From positions 34,280-98,279 of IMG/VR virus record IMGVR_UViG_3300008448_000020: DNA of 64,000 bases. One strand, 5' to 3'. This stretch comes from a virus. Below, in pieces: positions 39,839 to 47,764 of the stretch (its first letter is position 1; the number at the start of each line of letters is the position of its first letter). The notes beneath the pieces are model-generated. The model was not told the DNA's origin and ran no database searches. It was given only the letters and a program-made list of their open reading frames with translations. The position numbers and the translations under genes are program-made.

Positions 39839-41497
39839 ATGGATTACCCTGATTTACCAACAAACGATTCATTGGTATATAGAATCAATAATACCTATTA
39901 TAGATTCGATGTATCTATTGTTAATCTAGAAGGACGTATGCAGGTAGTAAAACCATCTGCTATTAAGAGATTAGTTATTGAAGATTCTTTTGAAAATTTT
40001 TATCATAAAGGGTATATCGTAATTGATAATACTTTTGATATGATTGAGCGTGACTATACGGGAGCTAATACACCTGCTACACCTCAGTATTACAACAGTA
40101 TTAACAACCCGTCATACGCTCCAAGTACACAGCCAGGAGGCAGCATACCTTCGAACGGATTTATCTTCAAAGGCGATAGTCGTGATATCTTACGAGTTGA
40201 TATAATGCCGAGTCTTGACGCTACAAATCCTGGAAACATAGGCAACAAACAATCACAAGAAAATTTTAGAATGTTATATGATTTTGCAATATATCATTCC
40301 GAAGACATAGAAGGCGATACACCTGACGTAAAGCATAAGAAATTATATTTTTGGGATCTTTATTATGAATTGCTGCGTACTCAAAATACATATTTTACAA
40401 CAGCGCAATATACAAAAAATAAAAATATTGTAAATTCGACAAATACAGGTAGAGGTATAAAAACTGGTCTAGCTATAAAAGAATTATTAAAAGAGACGTT
40501 TAATAATCCAGAAGTTGGTGTCGACAAATATAACGTAGACTTTTTACCACCGCAATTGCCAGCAACACCAACCCCTAATATACCTACAGAAGAACAGGAT
40601 ATTAATTGGGATGCCGGTGGGACATCAGCTTTCTTTTCAGCACCCGCGCAATATAAAGCTCTCGATGCATTAAATTATCTTTTAAGTAGACATGTATCAA
40701 ATGCTGAAAGTGATTTCGATCAGTGCTTCTTACGTATTGAAAGAAGTCCGAGAGTATTTACTTTTAAAAGCTTAAAGAATTATTTTAAAGATAGCTATTC
40801 ACGTAGCGCAGATGCTGGTGGCCCGCTTTATTTAGAAACTGTAAAAATTGGCGGGTTTACTCAAATTGATAACGAAGCTGTTGCAGGTTTTCTGTATAAG
40901 CTTGAAGTGGTGCCGAGTAAGTCTTTGTATTTTGAAAGAATAGGTACCATACGTAATTTTAATTTTAGCGATATGTCAGGTGTTTTTTCGCAAAAAGAAC
41001 TTACTTCAAAAATTGTACATAGCTATAATTTTGAAAATAGTACATTTCAAATTGATTCACAAAAAGGTGACATAGAAGAGACATTAAAAGTCTATAAATC
41101 GAATTATGTTGACCCGTTAAAAGGCGGCTATATACAAAATTTTAACCCCGGTCTTATTCGTAATGAACGCAAAAATACACAAAATGTTTTTTCTGTAGTA
41201 GAAGCTGAAAAAGATCAAAGACTTGCAACAGGTAGAAACAAAACACTATATGCGAGTATTTTTACTAATGCTACTGTTACGTTTAGACTACCGGGTTCAA
41301 CCCACAGGCAGGCTGGGCGCTTTATAGGTATAAACAGAGACGGTGCATTAGAGGCGAGTGCATTTGATAACAAAATATTAGGTATTTATTTTATTATAGG
41401 CGTTGAACATCATTTTATTAATGGTGAATATTATACGGATATAAGATGTGTAAAGACATACCTAAAGAATCAATTAAATAGTGATACAAGTATATGA
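39839..41497 (+). CDS. Baseplate hub protein, gp27-like
   Basis: A 552-residue protein. The N-terminus contains RLVIEDSFENFYHKGYIVID, typical of hub beta-barrels, and GDSRDILRVDIMPS. The C-terminus TVTFRLPGSTHRQAGRFIGI, then FDNKILGIYFIIGVEHHFIN and YTDIRCVKTYLKN match the T4-like hub gp27 end ('G---R-PG------P---D----G-Y-V--V-H-F-----Y-T---'). T4 gp27 is 391, so this one has insertions near 60-110 and 180-240. It overlaps the next gene by 4 nt. Confidence 0.7.
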   Translation: MDYPDLPTNDSLVYRINNTYYRFDVSIVNLEGRMQVVKPSAIKRLVIEDSFENFYHKGYIVIDNTFDMIERDYTGANTPATPQYYNSINNPSYAPSTQPGGSIPSNGFIFKGDSRDILRVDIMPSLDATNPGNIGNKQSQENFRMLYDFAIYHSEDIEGDTPDVKHKKLYFWDLYYELLRTQNTYFTTAQYTKNKNIVNSTNTGRGIKTGLAIKELLKETFNNPEVGVDKYNVDFLPPQLPATPTPNIPTEEQDINWDAGGTSAFFSAPAQYKALDALNYLLSRHVSNAESDFDQCFLRIERSPRVFTFKSLKNYFKDSYSRSADAGGPLYLETVKIGGFTQIDNEAVAGFLYKLEVVPSKSLYFERIGTIRNFNFSDMSGVFSQKELTSKIVHSYNFENSTFQIDSQKGDIEETLKVYKSNYVDPLKGGYIQNFNPGLIRNERKNTQNVFSVVEAEKDQRLATGRNKTLYASIFTNATVTFRLPGSTHRQAGRFIGINRDGALEASAFDNKILGIYFIIGVEHHFINGEYYTDIRCVKTYLKNQLNSDTSI

Positions 41498-44400
41498 GTA
41501 GAAGAGGTAACAAAAATGTTATTATAGGTAGTCAAAACATTGCGGATGCTAATGTTACCGGTTCACTTGTATATTTAAATAACGGTGCTGTAAAATTAAA
41601 AAGTGGTCTTGGTAAATTAGCGAGTGAGAAGGAAATAAAAAGTGCTGTAAATTTCCGTAATGCGTTTAAAGCGGGAAATGTTGCAACGGCACTTAATTCA
41701 TTTTTTTCAAATATTGAAAGTCAATATAAGTCATTTAGCTTTGCAAATGATTCAATATTATATTGGGTTGTAAAAAAGAAATATTCGTATAGAGAAATAG
41801 TTCGTTATAGCAGCACAGGTAGTTTATTTACACAAGGATTTTTATCAAAAATAGTACCGCAAGGACTTACAAGATTTGCAAGCGAAGCTGCTACAAGTTT
41901 ACAGAACTTTGCAAATAATCCACTCGTACAAGCAGGCTCTTCTATTATTGGTGTATCACCCATAAATACCGGTACTGCAGATCTCAGTGATTTTAATGAC
42001 GCTACAAGCGACAGTATAGGTGTTATGGCTAACACCAAGTACATGCAACTTGATTCAACACTACCACTTATTGATATAACACAAGAACGTTACGGTGTAC
42101 CTATTCCATTTTCAGCGTCAACTGAAAATAAAATAAGCCCTACTACAAGAAACATAATGTATAATTTGAGCAAATTTAATACTGCTCTAATGAGACGTAA
42201 TCTTATACCTGTAGCATATGGTAATACTACAGTTACTGCAAATCTAGCTGTTGATGCAACTCTTGCTCACGGCGTTAACTTAATTAATGATTTACCAACA
42301 TTTGTAAAATTAAATTCCGGTATAGGTGCATTAATCTCAGCACTTGTAAGTGTAATTTCAAATCCAAGGATTTTTCAATACATTAGTTACCTGAGTAACA
42401 TAGGTAATAAATCAGGCTTTAATTATCGTGATAACAGACCAGCAATGGCATCAGATAAAGATTTTATTTTATTAAAAGGAGAAGAGCAAGCCGCAGGTAT
42501 TGTTAATGAAATAAATGAAATGGCAAGTTTAGCTCAGGCTCAAGCTAAAATTCAGCAACTTACCCAAAGTTCAGTTATTGAGGAATACTTTTCTGGCAGA
42601 TCTTCTGTCGTGCTACCGCGCAATACAGTATCAGCATCCGGTCAAACAGGTATTTACGCTGCTGCAGAAGGCAATATCTCTACAACTGCAACCGCACAAG
42701 ATGCTGGACAAATAACATCATTTTCGTTTAATAATGATGGAAATACTACTCAAGATACCACACTTTCAAATACGTATCTCGGTCAAACAGCATCCGGTAT
42801 ACCCAATGATAGTGAAATACTCGGTTATACAATACCGCTAGATTCCTCACTTAAAAAAATACAGTTAGATGCAAATGGAAATCCCGTAGCGCGTTTACGT
42901 CAACCTGCTATTGTTACATTTACAGATGCAAACGGTAATAGTTACAAAATACTTGCCGTTGGTAATGATACAGGAGGTAAGTGGGTCGGTAATAACAGCT
43001 CGCAACGTACGTGGGGAGAGTTTGGGTCTAATACATACCGTGCACTGCAAAGTCAAGGGCTTGGTGTTGAAGTGGGCAGAAACTCAAGCGGAACACCGTT
43101 CCTTAATATGCCAAAAGGTACAACTGCTTCTTTTGAATTTCTTGAAGGTAGCGTCACTAGTGTTGAACAATACAGAGAACTACAATCACAACTCTCTACT
43201 CAAGGTCGTATTGGTACTTCTTATCAAGCTAATTCAAATGCCGGTGCTAACGTAAAAGCGGTAACGCAAGCTGCATCACAAGCTGCAGCAATACAAAATG
43301 AGAGTATAGTAGAACCACCACTACCTGATTGGCCAGAATCAGGCGCAACAAATACTCAAAGTAATATATTGGCTCCATCACCAGGAGCAACAGCAAGTAA
43401 TGACGTTGCTCCGACAACTTTTAGGGGCAACCAAGAAGTGGTAGATATTGACGCTCTAATGAATGAAGCTTCTTCAGAAAATTCTTCTGATACCGATGCA
43501 ATACTTCTACCTGCAGGCGCTGATTTATCCTATCAACTGCCTGCAACCAGTACCCCTTCTAAAGCAGATGACTTTGCACCCACAACACTAGCGTTAAATA
43601 CACCTGGAACTATTACAGCACCAGGGTTTAACAATGCACAACAACAAGCAGCAACTGGTACATCTTTACTTCAGGATGTTGTTTCTCTTATGAGCGGTCT
43701 CGGCTCTGGTAAGTTCAGTAACAGACAAACAGCCGATATTTTTACATTCTTTATTAATGTTGAAGGTGTATATCAAAAAGTAGACTACTTATTAAAGAGC
43801 GTTAGAACAGGCTTTAACCCAAGTAAAGCCATACAACAACGTCTCTCAACAACAGCAGCAACAGCAGCTTCTAATAGACTCGATACATCATCACCTGCTA
43901 CCGCTGCAGCACAATTATCATTACTGGGTGTACCAGAAGGGTTAGCGGATGCAGCAAGCACTTTAATCGGTGGTATGTTCGATAATGATCAATCAAACGA
44001 TGTCATAAGCGGTTTGATACAAAAAAATTACGATGGCTTTATTGACGGTGCCCTTGAAAATCCTATTGCACAGACGATAACCGGTTATTACGACGGCGCT
44101 GCTGGCTCTATTAACCAACTCGGTGGGTTATTAGGAGGCGATCCGACTCTCGGTCCTCTCTTACCTACCAGCTCCGAGCTTATCGATGTACTCGATCCAA
44201 GCCTTATTTTTGATGACTTACAGCTGCCACCTATATTACCTTCTGTTGATATCGGCTCAATTAAAGATCTGCTAAGCCTTGCTGCTAGTGTCGCTACATC
44301 TGGTCCCCCAACAAGCTTGACAGGGTTTATTAAAATGCAAGAGCAGCTTTATTCTATTATCTGTAACTTCCAGCTACCAATTATTACGTTCCCTGATGTT

Positions 44401-44634
44401 AAAGCATTGCTAGAAATGGACTTTAAAGAAGTAAAGGAAAAAATTGGTGAAATGGTTGAGCGGTTTGTTAATAGAATTATCGAGCGGTTTAATATTGTTA
44501 AATTACTCAAACAACTCAACAAATCATTTAAAGAAACACTTGAAGAGATTGGGAAGAAATTTATTAAACAATTTCTCAGCTGTGAAAAATACAAGAAAGC
44601 TGATAAATCAGGTAAACCGTCAGCTGGCGGTTAA
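41494..44634 (+). CDS. Large hub-associated protein with DTGG beta-barrel-like segment
   Basis: A 1046-residue protein. N-terminal 330 residues are mixed; Gln/Ala-rich helices follow near 340-370. Residues about 450-550 contain RLRQPAIVTFTDANGNSYKI then LAVGNDTGGKW and TYRALQSQGLGVEVGRN; the VxxNDTGG pattern recalls double-psi barrels (3D or MltA-type) that cut peptidoglycan. Then a Ser/Ala/Pro-rich low-complexity stretch and a C-terminal amphipathic coiled coil (KEVKEKIGEMVERFVNRII). Position after the hub suggests a spike or gp5-like role. The enzymatic idea is an inference from one motif. Confidence 0.55.
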   Translation: MSRRGNKNVIIGSQNIADANVTGSLVYLNNGAVKLKSGLGKLASEKEIKSAVNFRNAFKAGNVATALNSFFSNIESQYKSFSFANDSILYWVVKKKYSYREIVRYSSTGSLFTQGFLSKIVPQGLTRFASEAATSLQNFANNPLVQAGSSIIGVSPINTGTADLSDFNDATSDSIGVMANTKYMQLDSTLPLIDITQERYGVPIPFSASTENKISPTTRNIMYNLSKFNTALMRRNLIPVAYGNTTVTANLAVDATLAHGVNLINDLPTFVKLNSGIGALISALVSVISNPRIFQYISYLSNIGNKSGFNYRDNRPAMASDKDFILLKGEEQAAGIVNEINEMASLAQAQAKIQQLTQSSVIEEYFSGRSSVVLPRNTVSASGQTGIYAAAEGNISTTATAQDAGQITSFSFNNDGNTTQDTTLSNTYLGQTASGIPNDSEILGYTIPLDSSLKKIQLDANGNPVARLRQPAIVTFTDANGNSYKILAVGNDTGGKWVGNNSSQRTWGEFGSNTYRALQSQGLGVEVGRNSSGTPFLNMPKGTTASFEFLEGSVTSVEQYRELQSQLSTQGRIGTSYQANSNAGANVKAVTQAASQAAAIQNESIVEPPLPDWPESGATNTQSNILAPSPGATASNDVAPTTFRGNQEVVDIDALMNEASSENSSDTDAILLPAGADLSYQLPATSTPSKADDFAPTTLALNTPGTITAPGFNNAQQQAATGTSLLQDVVSLMSGLGSGKFSNRQTADIFTFFINVEGVYQKVDYLLKSVRTGFNPSKAIQQRLSTTAATAASNRLDTSSPATAAAQLSLLGVPEGLADAASTLIGGMFDNDQSNDVISGLIQKNYDGFIDGALENPIAQTITGYYDGAAGSINQLGGLLGGDPTLGPLLPTSSELIDVLDPSLIFDDLQLPPILPSVDIGSIKDLLSLAASVATSGPPTSLTGFIKMQEQLYSIICNFQLPIITFPDVKALLEMDFKEVKEKIGEMVERFVNRIIERFNIVKLLKQLNKSFKETLEEIGKKFIKQFLSCEKYKKADKSGKPSAGG

Positions 44635-45101
44635 TTTTCGAGTTGCTTATTTTCAACAACCTGCCCTTCAATAGGTTTTGCTTCCTTAAAGAGCATCTTA
44701 AATATATCTTCTCTCTTGAGAGCTATTTTAAGATTTTCATCAGCAGTTTGTAATTCCTTCTTTACTGCAACATCCATTTCTTTAATTTTTACAGACGTTT
44801 CATTTTTCTTATTTGAAATAACAATTTTGTTTAGTGTCTCGATAGCTGATGATGCAGCATTTATTAATTCAGCCATCGAAGAAACATCTTTGCTTTCAGG
44901 TGCTGATGTAATATAATCGCGAACATTTGTTATCATGTTAAGAGTCTCGTCAACAAGGGTACTGCTTTTTTGGATTACAAAATCTTCTAAATCCTCCTTA
45001 CGTAAAGGTGGTCTAGGCTCTTCGATTTGTCTCTCTGAAGTAGCAGGAGCCTGTAATTGAGCGAGTAAATCTTCAACTGTAACTTTAGGTTCGTCTTCCA
45101 T
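44631..45101 (-). CDS. Probable small terminase subunit gp16
   Basis: A 156-residue acidic, helical protein. After an N-terminal Pro/Glu-rich part, DFVIQKSSTLVDETLNMITN, DYITSAPESKDVSSMAELIN and AASSAIETLNKIVISNKKNE follow the T4 gp16 layout (helix, 'SP---E----L----- -N--LL-L-K', coiled coil). T4 gp16 is 164. It is encoded far from gp17 and on the reverse strand, with its own late box 10 nt from the ATG. An alternative is an unrelated coiled-coil virion protein. Confidence 0.5.
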   Translation of the reverse strand: MEDEPKVTVEDLLAQLQAPATSERQIEEPRPPLRKEDLEDFVIQKSSTLVDETLNMITNVRDYITSAPESKDVSSMAELINAASSAIETLNKIVISNKKNETSVKIKEMDVAVKKELQTADENLKIALKREDIFKMLFKEAKPIEGQVVENKQLEN

Positions 45102-45111
45102 ACGCGAAAAT

Positions 45112-45119
45112 TATTTATA
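45112..45119 (-). promoter_or_regulatory. Late promoter box TATAAATA
   Basis: Perfect consensus, 10 nt from the ATG at 45101. It lies next to the divergent early promoter at 45125. Confidence 0.65.
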
Positions 45120-45124
45120 CCAGG

Positions 45125-45152
45125 TTGATTTTTTATACAGCAAAATTATAAT
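45125..45152 (+). promoter_or_regulatory. Early sigma70-like promoter for dut and gp44
   Basis: TTGATT (45125-45130), 16-nt spacer, TATAAT (45147-45152), 7 nt before the ATG at 45160. Confidence 0.8.
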
Positions 45153-45159
45153 AACGTGC

Positions 45160-45624
45160 ATGAATTATAATGATACGAAAGATAAAGTTGTCCAATACTT
45201 ACCGGTAATGAAATTCGAGCAGACACATCCAGATGCGAAGCTGCCGAGTAAGAATCACGAGAGTGATACGGGATATGATGTTTATAGTGTAGAGGAAGTT
45301 GTAATACCAGCAAGAGGCAGTGCGGTAGTTAATGTAGGGTTGAAGTTTGCTTTTATCCCAGAAGGTTATTGGGTTAAAGTTGAATCGAGAAGTGGGCTAG
45401 GATTTAAACACGGTGTTTCAGCGCATCCTGGTATTATCGACAACGGATATAGGGGTGATGCAGGTATTAAGCTGTATAATAATACTGACGTTGAATATAA
45501 AGTACAAAAAGGTGATAGAATTGCGCAGTTCGTATTGTATTTTAATATACATATGCCTGTTGAATGGGGAAAGGTAGTTGAAAGTGATAGAGGTGAAAAG
45601 GGGTTTGGTTCATCAGGCAAATAA
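45160..45624 (+). CDS. dut: dUTPase
   Basis: A 154-residue trimeric dUTP pyrophosphatase. All five motifs are present: DTGYDVYS (1), ESRSGLGFKHG (2), GIIDNGYRGD (3), KGDRIAQFVL (4), RGEKGFGSSGK (5, P-loop-like tail). It lowers dUTP and supplies dUMP for dTTP synthesis. Followed after 3 nt by the clamp loader, with a shared early promoter. Confidence 0.95.
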   Translation: MNYNDTKDKVVQYLPVMKFEQTHPDAKLPSKNHESDTGYDVYSVEEVVIPARGSAVVNVGLKFAFIPEGYWVKVESRSGLGFKHGVSAHPGIIDNGYRGDAGIKLYNNTDVEYKVQKGDRIAQFVLYFNIHMPVEWGKVVESDRGEKGFGSSGK

Positions 45625-45627
45625 TAT

Positions 45628-46554
45628 ATGGCATATGACTTCAATTCTTTATGGTGTGAAAAATACCGACCAGCTACATTAGATAATTATGTATGCACAG
45701 ATTCTGTACGGGAGTTTTTTACTTCAGTAAAAGCAAAGAAAGAAATACCTAATCTTCTCTTTATTGGTACACCGGGTCTAGGCAAGACATCGCTCGCTAA
45801 AATCATCGTAAATGACATTCTACAGTGTCAATATCTATACATTAACGCAAGTGATGAGAATGGTATTGATACTATACGTACTAAGGTAACAAGCTTTGCA
45901 CAAACAAGAAGCTTTGATGGAAAGACTAAAGTTATCATACTCGACGAGTGTGATGGTCTCACAATAGATGCACAACGAGTACTCCGCAATACAATGGAAG
46001 AATATGCAAAGTTAACACGCTTTATTCTAACAGCAAACTACAAGTACAGAGTAATTCCTGCTCTTCAGAGCAGATGCCAATCATTCGACCTTACACCAAC
46101 ACTCGAGAGTGTTCTTAAGCGTTGTGTTGTAGTTCTTAAATCAGAAAATATTAGTGTTGCTGATGATCAAAAACCTAAGCTTGTTGAACTAATAAAAAAC
46201 AATTACCCTGATCTAAGAAAATGTATTAACGAATTACAAAAAAATTCTTCTACAGGTGTTCTTAAACTCGATAGTTTAAAGAATGATGAGACGCTTGAAC
46301 TAATCTTTAAAGAGGTGCAAAAAAAGAATATCAATCACATCCGCAGAGTTCTTATTGAGAATGAGCATACTTTTAGTAGCGATTATGTTGCGTTAATGCG
46401 TGATCTCTTTAATTTTATTGATTCAAGAGAACAAGATGCTGAAAGAAAAAAGAATTACTTGATCACCCTTGCAGAGTATATCTATAGATCGAGTTTTGTT
46501 ATTGATCAGGAGATAAATTGTTATTCCTGTTTAATAAAGCTATCTGAGATTTAA
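45628..46554 (+). CDS. 44: Clamp loader large subunit gp44
   Basis: A 308-residue AAA+ ATPase that loads gp45. CEKYRPATLDNYV (N-terminal loader motif), Walker A GTPGLGKT (47-54), Walker B VIILDECDG (D106, E107), sensor 1 FILTANY, arginine-finger motif ALQSRC (SRC), sensor 2 DLRKCINELQ. T4 gp44 is 319. The partner gp62 is not recognisable next to it or elsewhere in the window. It ends 1 nt before the reverse gene at 46556. Confidence 0.95.
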   Translation: MAYDFNSLWCEKYRPATLDNYVCTDSVREFFTSVKAKKEIPNLLFIGTPGLGKTSLAKIIVNDILQCQYLYINASDENGIDTIRTKVTSFAQTRSFDGKTKVIILDECDGLTIDAQRVLRNTMEEYAKLTRFILTANYKYRVIPALQSRCQSFDLTPTLESVLKRCVVVLKSENISVADDQKPKLVELIKNNYPDLRKCINELQKNSSTGVLKLDSLKNDETLELIFKEVQKKNINHIRRVLIENEHTFSSDYVALMRDLFNFIDSREQDAERKKNYLITLAEYIYRSSFVIDQEINCYSCLIKLSEI

Positions 46555-46555
46555 C

Positions 46556-47152
46556 TTAAGGTAGATAAGCTGCAGTATAGCTTGCAGGATCTTTTGCACC
46601 TTTAGCAGGCATACTTGGTATCTTCACGTTTTTACCGGAAAGATTAGTTTCACTTTTTGAATCTTTACCATTACCTAAATCCGCGGTACGCGTTCTACCA
46701 GGAGAGAAGAACGGAACCTCTTCACCCTCATCTTTAACAGGTTTAGCATCGATATGTGATTTATCTTCATATCTGTGTTTTGCAGGTACTTCAGGCAAAT
46801 TAGGATATGAATCCACACGTACTAAGAGATGTACAGGTACAGTTATTGCATCATTTGAAAATCTACCAGGTGCAATTTCACGGCATACTTCAGCATTAAA
46901 GCTATATCCATTATTATCAGTATTACCAGCACCCATTACTGCTGGCATAGCAGATTTAATATTTTTAATACGTAAAGTATCGCCAGATGTAATATATCTT
47001 TCTACTTCTTTCTTATAGTCATCTTGGACCTCTTTAAAAAATGGATCACGCAAGGCGCCATCAGCAAATTTTACAACATCATTGGCGAGAAATCCGCCAT
47101 TAGTATAACGGGTACGAATGCTCTCATAAAGCTTTACGAATTTTTTATTCAT
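46556..47152 (-). CDS. Conserved T4-like virion protein with LYES tag
   Basis: A 198-residue late protein. MNKKFVKLYESIRTRYTNGG begins with the head-tag pattern; GGFLANDVVKFADGALRDPF then FKEVQDDYKKEV and a DTLRIKNIKSAMPAVMGAGN segment match a conserved domain I recall in T4-like phages, often listed as structural. The C-terminal third is disordered and Lys/Ser/Gly-rich. AATAAATA lies 6 nt upstream of the ATG. Function unknown. Confidence 0.65.
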   Translation of the reverse strand: MNKKFVKLYESIRTRYTNGGFLANDVVKFADGALRDPFFKEVQDDYKKEVERYITSGDTLRIKNIKSAMPAVMGAGNTDNNGYSFNAEVCREIAPGRFSNDAITVPVHLLVRVDSYPNLPEVPAKHRYEDKSHIDAKPVKDEGEEVPFFSPGRTRTADLGNGKDSKSETNLSGKNVKIPSMPAKGAKDPASYTAAYLP

Positions 47153-47158
47153 TATAAT

Positions 47159-47166
47159 TATTTATT
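47159..47166 (-). promoter_or_regulatory. Late promoter box AATAAATA
   Basis: 6 nt from the ATG at 47152; divergent from the box at 47208. Confidence 0.55.
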
Positions 47167-47207
47167 ATTTAGGTATAGGAGAAACATTTTTTAAAAATAA
47201 AAAACGT

Positions 47208-47215
47208 CATAAATA
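47208..47215 (+). promoter_or_regulatory. Late promoter box CATAAATA
   Basis: 5 nt before the gp25 ATG at 47221. Confidence 0.65.
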
Positions 47216-47220
47216 TTTAT

Positions 47221-47763
47221 ATGGCGAGTATTAAGCTCAACTCTATACAGCAACCCAAAAAACCTATATCTACATTTACGTATAGTGATCTTTATCTTGA
47301 TCTTAAGATGAATTATACGAAAAACAACGAGTTATTAAAACAATCTGAAGTTAAAGATTTAACGCTGAGTTATGATTACGGTGCTATAAAAAATTCACTG
47401 TTTAACCTCTTTACAACAGTACCAGGTCAAAAATTGCTTAACCCTTTCTTTGGCATTAATTTAATACAATACATATTTGAACCATGCTCTAAAGACACTG
47501 CAGAACTTATAGGTCAAGCTATATATGAAGGGATAACAACGTTTGAACCGCGAGTCGAGGTTAAAAAGGTACAAGTTGTTGCAGTTACTGCAAAAGGACG
47601 TGCAAAAGACCCTACATCTCCAATCGACGTTAGGTTTATACCCGCAGATGCAGATTCTAATCAATATCAAATTACACTTATTATAAATATACCCACCATA
47701 TCTCAGAATAGCTTTACACTCGTCGGTACATTAAATAATTCCGGTTTCTTCTTTAATACATAA
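47221..47763 (+). CDS. 25: Baseplate wedge gp25
   Basis: A 180-residue protein. DYGAIKNSLFNLFTTVPGQK then LLNPFFGINLIQYIFEP is the gp25/GpW-type core (I--SL-NLL-T-PGER---P-FG----L-FE), followed by the beta hairpin EVKKVQVVAV. T4 gp25 is 132. In contractile injection systems this protein starts sheath assembly at the baseplate. It heads the wedge operon with gp6. Confidence 0.88.
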   Translation: MASIKLNSIQQPKKPISTFTYSDLYLDLKMNYTKNNELLKQSEVKDLTLSYDYGAIKNSLFNLFTTVPGQKLLNPFFGINLIQYIFEPCSKDTAELIGQAIYEGITTFEPRVEVKKVQVVAVTAKGRAKDPTSPIDVRFIPADADSNQYQITLIINIPTISQNSFTLVGTLNNSGFFFNT

Positions 47764-47764
47764 T

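Noticed and set aside
44612-44634. Weak hairpin AACCGTC/GGCGGTT at the end of the hub-associated gene as terminator
   Set aside because: Short stem with a wobble pair and no T-run; the sequence is also coding.
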